Source: Candidatus Thorarchaeota archaeon
GTDB taxonomy: Archaea > Asgardarchaeota > Thorarchaeia > Thorarchaeales > Thorarchaeaceae
Length of the DNA: 41,714 nucleotides
NCBI GenBank assembly: GCA_016839245.1
Contig: JAEOUN010000063.1
Coordinates: 1-41,714, forward strand
Reading direction: 5' to 3'
Part shown: piece after piece, positions 1 to 6,364 of the stretch
How the letters are laid out: each line of letters starts with the position of its first letter
How positions within the stretch are numbered: the first letter of the stretch is position 1
Program-made: the position numbers and the translations under genes
The notes under the pieces: model-generated
Database searches by the model: none
What the model saw: only the letters and a program-made list of their open reading frames with translations
What the model was told of the DNA's origin: nothing

Positions 1-1
1 T

Positions 2-466
2 GCATCCAAGGAGAGATGGCGACGGTCGCCTGAGCTTCTTGAAGATGCGTATTCTGCTTGGAAAAAAGAAGGTGGAACGCTAAATCCCAGTTCTATCGTG
101 GCTACTGTTGATGAAGATGGGTCACCACGAGTTGCTCCCTTTGGAAGTCTGCGAGCTGTAAATCCACATCTACTCCGATTCATAGCTCATAGATATCATG
201 ATACACTAGCTAATATCAAACGTGAATCTCGTGTAATGGTCTCTATGATATGTCCCCCTGATATTGCTGTAAGTGTTCGTGGTCGGGCACGGATAGTTGA
301 GGAATCCTTCTCAATCGATAACAATTATGCATTGATAGAGATAGATATCGAAGAAGTGAAGAATGATATGCCAGTCAAAATCGGAATTGACTCTGGTATT
401 TCTATTTCGCCAAGTGGACCCTTCGTTCAATGGTGGAATACCATCTGGAAACAGATGGAGTCCTAG
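2..466 (+). CDS. Pyridoxamine 5'-phosphate oxidase-like flavin split-barrel protein (5' truncated)
   Basis: The frame is open from the left window edge to the stop at 464-466, so the gene begins outside the window and about 154 C-terminal residues are seen. The segment IVATVDEDGSPRVAPFGSLR followed by HRYHDTLANIKRESRVMV and SVRGRARIV is the usual pattern of FMN-binding split-barrel proteins (PNPOx-like): a strand reporting on small-molecule substrates, a loop that holds flavin phosphate, then the second barrel half. A GTG at 98 could be taken as a start, but it lies inside the first barrel strand and the in-frame sequence upstream is coding-like (PELLEDAYSAWKK), so it is rejected. The substrate is unknown; members include flavin or F420 reductases and heme-degrading enzymes. 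Confidence 0.7.
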   Translation, partial: ASKERWRRSPELLEDAYSAWKKEGGTLNPSSIVATVDEDGSPRVAPFGSLRAVNPHLLRFIAHRYHDTLANIKRESRVMVSMICPPDIAVSVRGRARIVEESFSIDNNYALIEIDIEEVKNDMPVKIGIDSGISISPSGPFVQWWNTIWKQMES

Positions 467-536
467 AGTTATCCAAGATATACATACAAATCCTTGCAGA
501 ACCCTTAACACAGTGTAATCAAATCACACAATTGCC

Positions 537-1064
537 ATGGATTGTGAAGTTACGATGAATAGCGACTCTAATAGCTTCTCTTGGAAAGGACTAACCGTAC
601 TCATAGTAATTCTCATCATTGTGAGTATAATCGCTTTCATCCTATCCAGCATAGAGGGCTTCCTTGCAGGCGTTGTTGTCATCTTTATAGGATTCCTAAT
701 CAGCTTCTTCCGAGACGATTTGAAACGGGCTCTCGGACTCTCAGCTCAACGGAAGGAATCTACTCCTGTCGCTGAAATTGAAGAAGCCCCTCTTGACAAA
801 CTGAACAAAATGATTAGCATGGATTTGGATAGAAAAATTGCTAAAGAAAGACAAAGTATTGCGAAGACAATCGCAAAATATAACGAGAAACCTAACAAAC
901 AGCGAAAGACTGCTCTCGAGATTGTTGAAGAAGCAACTGCTCTGCTTGCATTACTCGATCAAGCGAAATCGCAGGCTATTCAATCTGGAAATTCTGATCT
1001 GGTTACACATTACGACCAAATAGCCTCAGAAATGGAAGAAATCCGTGAGAAATATCTTCAATAA
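537..1064 (+). CDS. Small membrane-anchored protein with cytoplasmic coiled-coil-like tail
   Basis: 175 residues, not recognised. Residues about 18-36 and 40-60 form two adjacent hydrophobic segments (a hairpin), followed by the basic stop-transfer stretch FFRDDLKRALG and a charged, Ala/Lys/Glu-rich helical tail of about 110 residues that would lie in the cytoplasm. The first ATG (537) has no Shine-Dalgarno; the ATG at 555 (MNSDSNS) is an alternative start. The gene ends just before the 3' end of the oppositely oriented tRNA. The tail looks like a protein-interaction helix, but no function can be assigned. Confidence 0.6.
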   Translation: MDCEVTMNSDSNSFSWKGLTVLIVILIIVSIIAFILSSIEGFLAGVVVIFIGFLISFFRDDLKRALGLSAQRKESTPVAEIEEAPLDKLNKMISMDLDRKIAKERQSIAKTIAKYNEKPNKQRKTALEIVEEATALLALLDQAKSQAIQSGNSDLVTHYDQIASEMEEIREKYLQ

Positions 1065-1071
1065 AAAGTGG

Positions 1072-1174
1072 TGGGCCCGGGGCGACTTGAACGCCCGGCC
1101 GACAGGTTATGAGCATCAACACACTAGAGAAATTCTTGGTGTTCTGCTGCTCTACCAAGCTGAGCTACGGGCCC
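1072..1174 (-). tRNA. tRNA with CAU anticodon (Met elongator or Ile2), with a 29-nt intron
   Basis: Reading the minus strand from 1174, the acceptor GGGCCCG pairs with CGGGCCC. The D stem is GCTC/GAGC and the T arm is GGGCG-TTCAAGT-CGCCC. The anticodon loop CTCATAA gives anticodon CAU. Discriminator A is at 1072 and CCA is encoded at 1071-1069. The 5' strand of the anticodon stem (GCAG+G) is contiguous with its partner CCTGT only after removal of 1143-1115. The mature tRNA would be 74 nt. CAU is read by elongator tRNA-Met and, after agmatidine modification, by archaeal tRNA-Ile2; the GGGCCC acceptor does not settle which. It is not the archaeal initiator, whose acceptor differs. Confidence 0.9.
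1115..1143 (-). other. tRNA intron at non-canonical position 30/31 with strict BHB motif
   Basis: On the minus strand the exon helix is GAG/CTC and the central 4-bp helix is CAGC/GTTG (one G-U). The 3-nt bulges are AGA and ATG, each cut after its second base, and the intron helix is ACAC/GTGT around a 14-nt loop. Cutting gives exon 1 at 1174-1144, a 29-nt intron, and exon 2 at 1114-1072. The join completes the anticodon stem GCAGG/CCTGT. Most archaeal tRNA introns sit at 37/38, so this site lies within the anticodon stem instead. Confidence 0.85.
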
Positions 1175-1198
1175 GCAAATGCTTTGCAAAGCTTTTGC
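1175..1198. repeat. 24-bp inverted repeat directly upstream of the CAU tRNA
   Basis: The two 12-nt arms pair at 11 of 12 positions around the core GCTTTGCAAAGC. The repeat abuts the first base of the tRNA at 1174, so it would lie in the 5' leader of the precursor or act as a DNA site near its promoter. A TATA-like GTTAATATT on the minus strand lies at 1211-1219. Confidence 0.5.
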
Positions 1199-1256
1199 CT
1201 TTGCTCTGGAATATTAACATTGCGAAATGAAGTATTCAACTATCTTTGTTTTTTGG

Positions 1257-1268
1257 TATATATAAAAA
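1257..1268 (+). promoter_or_regulatory. TATA box candidate for the thioredoxin-like gene
   Basis: TATATATAAAAA is a strong archaeal box A match. It lies about 100 bp before the ATG at 1360, so transcription would start near 1290 and leave a leader of about 70 nt containing the Shine-Dalgarno at 1344-1349. Confidence 0.4.
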
Positions 1269-1359
1269 TCAAGAATATCCAACAACTTTCATCGCTGTTT
1301 TTCTCCGACTTTAAATTGATACATCAAAACTCAGAGAAAACGTTGAGGATTTGCCGTGC

Positions 1360-1710
1360 ATGATTTTACTCTTCACCTCTGACCACTGTACTTGGTGTGA
1401 TGTTATCAGGAAAATGCTAGAGGAAGAGGCTGAGGAACTTGGCACACTCCCGGATATCTTTGAGGTGAATGTTGATAGATACCAGAATATTGCAGAGGTG
1501 TACAATATCCTAGTAGTACCAACTTTGGTCTCTGGCATGCAACAGATTACAGGAGTTCCTACACAATCTGACTTACGGTCATTCATACTCCAGATAAGTA
1601 CAGGAAAACATGCTGAGACATCCTCAAGAAATCCCAAATCCTTGTTATGTTTCGTCAGAAAGATTCAAACTACGCAATCTGAGAAGCAGTCAGTGATTCG
1701 AACAGCATAG
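1360..1710 (+). CDS. Thioredoxin/glutaredoxin-like redox protein (CTWC)
   Basis: About 116 residues beginning MILLFTSDHCTWCDVIRKML. A first beta strand leads into a CxxC redox site (Cys-Thr-Trp-Cys) at the start of helix 1, followed by VNVDRYQNIAEVYNILVVPTL, which holds the cis-proline strand (VPT) that defines the thioredoxin fold. The ATG at 1360 is chosen over the TTG at 1351 because the Shine-Dalgarno TGAGGA (1344-1349) touches the TTG but has workable spacing to the ATG. The C-terminal 30 residues after the fold are polar and unlike known family members. It probably reduces disulfides of an unknown partner; the adjacent genes are tRNAs and give no clue. Confidence 0.7.
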   Translation: MILLFTSDHCTWCDVIRKMLEEEAEELGTLPDIFEVNVDRYQNIAEVYNILVVPTLVSGMQQITGVPTQSDLRSFILQISTGKHAETSSRNPKSLLCFVRKIQTTQSEKQSVIRTA

Positions 1711-1730
1711 ACAAGGTCCTCTGCGGAATC

Positions 1731-1737
1731 TTAATAA
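1731..1737 (+). promoter_or_regulatory. TATA-like element of tRNA-Glu
   Basis: TTAATAA lies about 30 bp before the first base of the tRNA at 1766, the distance expected for an archaeal TATA box driving a tRNA with a very short leader. Confidence 0.35.
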
Positions 1738-1765
1738 CTACTTGACAAAGTTCGCTTCAAAGACT

Positions 1766-1840
1766 GCCCCGGTAGTGTAGTCCGGCCCAGCATCTGAGGT
1801 TTTCGACCTCATGACCCGGGTTCGAATCCCGGCCGGGGCA
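1766..1840 (+). tRNA. tRNA-Glu (UUC)
   Basis: Acceptor GCCCCGG pairs with CCGGGGC. The anticodon stem TGAGG/CCTCA closes the loop TTTTCGA, with UUC at positions 34-36. The T arm is CCGGG-TTCGAAT-CCCGG. The discriminator is A at 1840 and CCA is encoded at 1841-1843. No intron is present. A T-rich run (1859-1864) follows and may terminate transcription. Confidence 0.95.
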
Positions 1841-1870
1841 CCACCATCTTCTGGACATCTTTTTATCTTC

Positions 1871-2728
1871 TTAACTTAAGGAAAGCCGCATATTGAAGTC
1901 TACAGATTCATATGAATGTGTCAGTGAACCGGAAGATATCACATCGATCTGGTTACGAGCATAGTCTTTGATGTTTTCCTCAGTTATTCCACCTGAAACT
2001 TCAAGGATGACCTTGCCAAACAGTTTCTCGCTCTTAAGAACCTCGATTACTCCGCCAATATCTTTTGGTTTGAAGTTATCAAGGAGGATGATATCAGCTC
2101 CTTCGCTGATTGCCTCTAGAGTTTCTTGTAAAGTACGTGCTTCACACGAAATCTTCTTACTGAATGAAACCGCTTCTTTCGCAGCACTTACAGCCTCACG
2201 AACTCCACCTGCTGCAGTAATATGATTGTTCTTGATAAGGACCATGTCATCCAGCGCATAGCGATGAGGATCTCCTTCGCCAATAACTACTGCACGCTTT
2301 TCGAAGAATCTGAAACCTGGAGTGGTCTTTCTTGTGCATGCTACCCTGATTTTCGGATTCACTTCTCGAGCAAGGCTCACCATCCTGTAGGTCTTTGTCG
2401 CAATGCCACTCATTCGCTGTATTATGTTAAGGCACACTCGTTCGATAGTCAGGAGTGTTCGTGCAGAACCCTTTAATCGCATCACAGGCTCTCCTGGATT
2501 CACCCAGTTTCCTTCAAAGGCTAGAATCTCATGTGTGAGGTTCGAGAACTCAGCAATAGCTGCCACTTCTTTAATTCCAGCAAGCATTGCTTTCTCTCGC
2601 GCATAGATTGTAGCAATTGCTCTCTTATCTTCGGGAATAGTCACCTGTGTTGTTATGTCCCCAGATCTCACATCTTCTTCAATGAACTTCTTTAGAGTTT
2701 CGATAATACTAGGAGGAAGTGTATTCAT
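1871..2728 (-). CDS. nadC: Nicotinate-nucleotide pyrophosphorylase (quinolinate phosphoribosyltransferase)
   Basis: Makes nicotinate mononucleotide from quinolinate and PRPP with loss of CO2 (EC 2.4.2.19), the step that feeds de novo NAD synthesis in the cytoplasm. Hallmarks in order are EEDVRSGDITT near the N-terminus, LNIIQRMSGIATKT, RVACTRKTTPGFR (basic residues for the carboxylates and phosphate), GDPHRYALDDMVLIKNNH, and the C-terminal barrel strands ILLDNF and ILEVSGGI. About 285 residues is the usual length. The ATG at 2728 is preferred over the one at 2746 because GGTGAT sits a few bases upstream of it and the longer form would overlap the preceding gene. It follows the AMMECR1 gene at 11 bp, so the two are probably cotranscribed. 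nadA and nadB are not in the window. Confidence 0.95.
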   Translation of the reverse strand: MNTLPPSIIETLKKFIEEDVRSGDITTQVTIPEDKRAIATIYAREKAMLAGIKEVAAIAEFSNLTHEILAFEGNWVNPGEPVMRLKGSARTLLTIERVCLNIIQRMSGIATKTYRMVSLAREVNPKIRVACTRKTTPGFRFFEKRAVVIGEGDPHRYALDDMVLIKNNHITAAGGVREAVSAAKEAVSFSKKISCEARTLQETLEAISEGADIILLDNFKPKDIGGVIEVLKSEKLFGKVILEVSGGITEENIKDYARNQIDVISSGSLTHSYESVDFNMRLSLS

Positions 2729-2739
2729 TGTATCACCAA

Positions 2740-3372
2740 CTAACACATTTTGGGATGTTTCGGGTCTCGAACAATATTACCTCTAGGTTGCTCTTCACCA
2801 AAGATTTCAGCTTGAAAAGACATGAACTCTGTCCTTTTATCCTTCCATGCATCTTTCGGGAGTCCAGCTTTATTGCAAGTATGTTCGAGAAACTCTTTCG
2901 TATTCCATTTCCATTCTACTGGTACCTGTGGAAGCAATAGACCTCGCCACATATCTCTGATAGCAATGAGCCCGTCTCGACCAATCTTCACAAGTTCTAG
3001 TAGGTCTTCTGGTTTTGCATACTCGATTTTCTTGGGTGGTGTGAGAACGCTTATCTCTAGCAGAATTGAATCAAGTTCTTTTGGCGACACTGGGCGAAAT
3101 CGTGGATCATGTACTGCTGCATCTATTGCTGAATCAATTGTGGCCTCGATAAGTGGTTGGTTGGGATATGGTCTACCAATACACCCTCGTAATGACACAG
3201 TGTTTCCATCTATGATATTTAGAGTCACAAAAACACCAGACTTTTCTTTCAAACGTTCAGATTCGACTTCTGGTTGTTCAAGCTTTATCTTCTGTGTAAC
3301 ATACTGGTCTATAGTGCTTCTAGCTAATTTTGCAAGGAAGATGCCTTCCTCGTCAGAGTATGCATGAGACAC
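2740..3372 (-). CDS. AMMECR1 domain protein
   Basis: 210 residues. LRGCIG at residues 61-66 is the invariant AMMECR1 motif, followed by RPYPNQPLIEATIDSAIDAA and DPRF, the usual archaeal pattern; the domain fills nearly the whole protein, as in other archaea. The start is GTG at 3372. The biochemical role of AMMECR1 is unsettled; the conserved Cys and Arg of the motif suggest catalysis, and in many archaea and bacteria the domain is linked with MEMO proteins, but no MEMO gene is seen here. It lies directly upstream of nadC. Confidence 0.9.
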   Translation of the reverse strand: MSHAYSDEEGIFLAKLARSTIDQYVTQKIKLEQPEVESERLKEKSGVFVTLNIIDGNTVSLRGCIGRPYPNQPLIEATIDSAIDAAVHDPRFRPVSPKELDSILLEISVLTPPKKIEYAKPEDLLELVKIGRDGLIAIRDMWRGLLLPQVPVEWKWNTKEFLEHTCNKAGLPKDAWKDKRTEFMSFQAEIFGEEQPRGNIVRDPKHPKMC

Positions 3373-3426
3373 AATACATCAACTCGATTATATCTTTAAA
3401 CCTGCACCGTTATTTGTTTTACAGTA

Positions 3427-4740
3427 CTACCCTCTTTGTATCGGGACACGTCCAGCAATCCCTGGTCCTACCATGAATTTCCCCTCATTATACACAATTA
3501 CTCCCCCTACAATTGTTGTAACTGGACGAGCAAGAACACGACGTCCCTCAAAAGGTGTTATTTTAGCCTTTGAGAAAAACTCTGATCCCAGAATCCACCT
3601 CTCCTCCTTGCGTACAAGTACGATATCCGCATCAAAGTCCTTTGCGAGTATTCCCTTATTGGAGATTCCAAGAATAGTTGCTGGTCCCGAACAACAGCAC
3701 TTTAGATAATCTACCCATGATAGTCTTCCCTCAAACACTTCCGTAAGCAATAGTGAGAGGGTGGTTTCAAGTCCAGGAAATCCCGAGGGGGCCTCAAGAA
3801 ATGGTTTGGTCTTTTCAAGGGCGGTATGAGGTGCATGATCTGATGCAACGCAGTCTATTGCACATTGTTTACAGAGTGCATGTGATAGCATATTAGCATC
3901 ATACGGTGATCTTAGTGGAGGCAATACCTTCGCAGAGCCATTATCGTGCGAAAATTGGTCCCCTGATAGAAACATATGGTGAGGTGTGACTTCTGCAGTG
4001 AGTGTCTGTTCAGCTCTATGTTCCAAAATCAACCTAGCTGTTGCTGCGCAGCTTACATGACAGACATGAAGTCTTGCCTCGTACTCATCTTTTGCATCTA
4101 GGAATGTTTGAAGTGATTTAACTTCACTCTCACAGCTATGTATCTGAAAGAACTCCTCTCTATTCTGTGGGATATCTGTTCTTTTTGATGCATCTGGATG
4201 GAATAGAAGTGGCAGATTATGATTTTTTGATATCTCAAAGCACTTTCTTATTCTAGTTTTATCGTACTCGATATCTCCTGCTAAAGGAGCATGAGGATAG
4301 ACCTTTAATCCTAGAATGTCTGGTATCATTCTAACATCAAAATTCTTGGGATTCTTAGGAATTCCAGCATAGAATCCTACATTCACATAACGCTTCAATG
4401 TTGCACTTTGGATTTTTTCATTCAATATTTCCCGAGAAAGAACTGGCGGATTTGAATTTGGCATATCGACAACAGTTGTCACGCCACCAGCCGCTGCCGC
4501 CATTGTCCCTGTTGAATAATCCTCTTTCTCTGTCTGATTGAGATCACGCAAATGAACATGCATATCAATTAGCCCAGGCAGAATGTATAACCCTCTGCAG
4601 TCGATTACCTTTCTAGCTTCAGGTTCATTATCGTGTTTGTACAATCCCTCTATTTTACCACAATCAATAGCTATAGATTGGATTGTTTCTTTATCATTCA
4701 CAATAGTGATACCATCTCTGAGGACCATATCCACAGTCAT
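3427..4740 (-). CDS. pyrC: Dihydroorotase (class I amidohydrolase)
   Basis: 437 residues. Catalyses reversible cyclisation of N-carbamoyl-aspartate to dihydroorotate in pyrimidine synthesis (EC 3.5.2.3). The N-terminal metal motif is DMHVHLRD (His61, His63), followed by the family segment GGVTTVVDMPNSNPP. The likely carbamylated lysine is in LGLKVYP, further metal histidines are near HVCHVS and the catalytic Asp is in ASDHAPHT. The C-terminus returns to the small beta sandwich (GRRVLARPVTTIVGGVIVY). Allantoinase and hydantoinase are close relatives, but the LRD after HVH and the archaeal context favour dihydroorotase. No Shine-Dalgarno precedes the ATG, so the message may be leaderless. It stands apart from other pyr genes. 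Confidence 0.85.
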   Translation of the reverse strand: MTVDMVLRDGITIVNDKETIQSIAIDCGKIEGLYKHDNEPEARKVIDCRGLYILPGLIDMHVHLRDLNQTEKEDYSTGTMAAAAGGVTTVVDMPNSNPPVLSREILNEKIQSATLKRYVNVGFYAGIPKNPKNFDVRMIPDILGLKVYPHAPLAGDIEYDKTRIRKCFEISKNHNLPLLFHPDASKRTDIPQNREEFFQIHSCESEVKSLQTFLDAKDEYEARLHVCHVSCAATARLILEHRAEQTLTAEVTPHHMFLSGDQFSHDNGSAKVLPPLRSPYDANMLSHALCKQCAIDCVASDHAPHTALEKTKPFLEAPSGFPGLETTLSLLLTEVFEGRLSWVDYLKCCCSGPATILGISNKGILAKDFDADIVLVRKEERWILGSEFFSKAKITPFEGRRVLARPVTTIVGGVIVYNEGKFMVGPGIAGRVPIQRG

Positions 4741-4784
4741 TTAATGCACACGCCAATGCAGCTTGCCCATCAGTATGAGTTGTT

Positions 4785-5603
4785 TTATTGAGTTTCTTCC
4801 GGAACCTTAAACTTGTTTGCCACAAAACGGGTCAAGTCTGTAGCACTAATCATGCCGATGAGTCTGTTACCTTTTTCTACTACAGGAAGTGTATTCAATT
4901 TTGCCTCATTCATCTTGGTTACTGCAACAGTAATAGAATCATCTGGCGAAACGAGGGGTGGTTGTTGGAGCATTGCATCCACAACGCGAATTTGCCTTAC
5001 TTGATTTGAACGGTGTTTATCTGGGACCTCTACTGTAAAGCGAGCCATTGCTTCGGCAACCATTCTCTCAGTGATAAGTCCGAGAACACGACCACCATCT
5101 GTGACTGGAAGACCAGAATAGCCTGCTTCTAGCATATCTCCTCTAGCTTTAATCAAGCGTGTCACCGGATTGACCTGAAGGATATCGCCTTTGGTCATCA
5201 AATCCGATACCTTGACCTTCTCGAAACGCTCGACGAGTTTAGAAATCTCTGTTTTTGTGATGACCCCAACAAGGGTTCCCTCCGAATTCACAACAGGGCA
5301 ACCACTCATTCCTCGTTCTACCATCAATTGAGCCACGTCAGTTACTTCGTCATCCTGACTAACTGTGATCACAGTATCGGTCATTGCACTGGATACATGG
5401 AGTCTCTTTATTGAAAGTTCAACTACCTTACTCACACCAAGTCTATCAGCAATATCCGCATAGGTTATGATACCACTGATATCTCCATTTTGGGAAACAA
5501 TGAGTCTGTCAACTCCCTTTTTCCCAAGTAGTTCAAGAGCTCTTGATAGTCTCTCATCTTTATCAATAGTAACTGGTTCTGTCATAATCTGACTTACTTG
5601 CAT
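4785..5603 (-). CDS. Four-CBS-domain protein
   Basis: About 272 residues made only of four tandem CBS motifs, that is two Bateman modules, each recognisable by a V..IM/AM..P start and a G(V/L)IT or GMISATD core strand (SGIITYADI, VGVITKTEI, LGLITERMV, IGMISATDL). Bateman modules usually bind AMP, ATP or S-adenosylmethionine and regulate a partner. No catalytic domain is present, so this is a stand-alone ligand sensor. The ATG at 5603 is preferred to the one at 5609 because AGGAGG lies only two bases before the latter. The gene follows the other CBS gene by about 45 bp, and the two probably form an operon. Confidence 0.85.
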   Translation of the reverse strand: MQVSQIMTEPVTIDKDERLSRALELLGKKGVDRLIVSQNGDISGIITYADIADRLGVSKVVELSIKRLHVSSAMTDTVITVSQDDEVTDVAQLMVERGMSGCPVVNSEGTLVGVITKTEISKLVERFEKVKVSDLMTKGDILQVNPVTRLIKARGDMLEAGYSGLPVTDGGRVLGLITERMVAEAMARFTVEVPDKHRSNQVRQIRVVDAMLQQPPLVSPDDSITVAVTKMNEAKLNTLPVVEKGNRLIGMISATDLTRFVANKFKVPEETQ

Positions 5604-5649
5604 TTCCATTTCCTCCTAATGTGACCTGACGATTTTGAATGAATCTATG

Positions 5650-6237
5650 TCATTCCTCTTCTTCCCAACTTTCGCGACAGGATTCACAAAGATACTCGCC
5701 ATCTTGTAAGATTAGGTCGGTAGAATATTCACCACAGCTAGAACATTCTCCACCATACGCAATAAGGTCTTCGTCCTCTTCACTCATTACATCTCTAGAT
5801 GACTCTTCATCTCGAAGCCTCAATGACTCGACAAGAATATCGATAAGTTCAGGAGACCAGCGAAGAATATCCCTTGATGTTATAATGCCAGCAAGGGAGT
5901 TATTTTTCAAAACAGCAACTCGCCTAATATTACTCTTTGCCATTACCCTCATTGCATCGGTGAGTCCGGTCCCTGGCTCGACATGGATAATTGGAGATGA
6001 CATGATATCTGATGCCTTTGTTTTCTTCACATCTCTCTCTTCCGCAATCACCCGTCGTACAATATCCGCCTCTGTAATTATGCCAACAGGTTTATCGTTA
6101 ATAGTGACAATTACTGAGCTAATATCCATCTCTGACATGGATTTTGCCACTTCGAATACAGAGGCATCAGGAGGCATCGTTACAACGTTAACAGCCATGA
6201 TATCTCTTACAAACATTGAGTGCGAGGGGTCGGACAT
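5650..6237 (-). CDS. CBS-pair protein with C-terminal zinc ribbon
   Basis: 195 residues. One Bateman module (residues about 8-130) contains PVGIITEADIVRRV and LAGIITSRDILRWSPE. A linker follows, then an acidic stretch and a four-cysteine ribbon near the C-terminus (CSSC...CESC), which should bind one zinc. The start ATG at 6237 has GGAGAT just upstream. CBS plus zinc ribbon is a common archaeal architecture thought to couple adenylate sensing to a protein or nucleic-acid partner; the partner is unknown. It lies upstream of the four-CBS gene. Confidence 0.85.
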   Translation of the reverse strand: MSDPSHSMFVRDIMAVNVVTMPPDASVFEVAKSMSEMDISSVIVTINDKPVGIITEADIVRRVIAEERDVKKTKASDIMSSPIIHVEPGTGLTDAMRVMAKSNIRRVAVLKNNSLAGIITSRDILRWSPELIDILVESLRLRDEESSRDVMSEEDEDLIAYGGECSSCGEYSTDLILQDGEYLCESCRESWEEEE

Positions 6238-6364
6238 TATTTGATCTCCATATGATAGTTACTTGACAATTGGCTGAGTGTCTTCTCAAGCTCAACACCC
6301 TCTCGTTGGATTTTAAATCTGTTGAATCTATCATATTTTGTGCAAATTCAAAAAATGAGATGCC

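Noticed and set aside
1045..1230. 61-residue reading frame across the CAU tRNA
   Set aside because: It is the complement of a tRNA with all stems intact.
2822..3367. 181-residue frame antisense to the AMMECR1 gene
   Set aside because: Shadow of a gene with strong family motifs.
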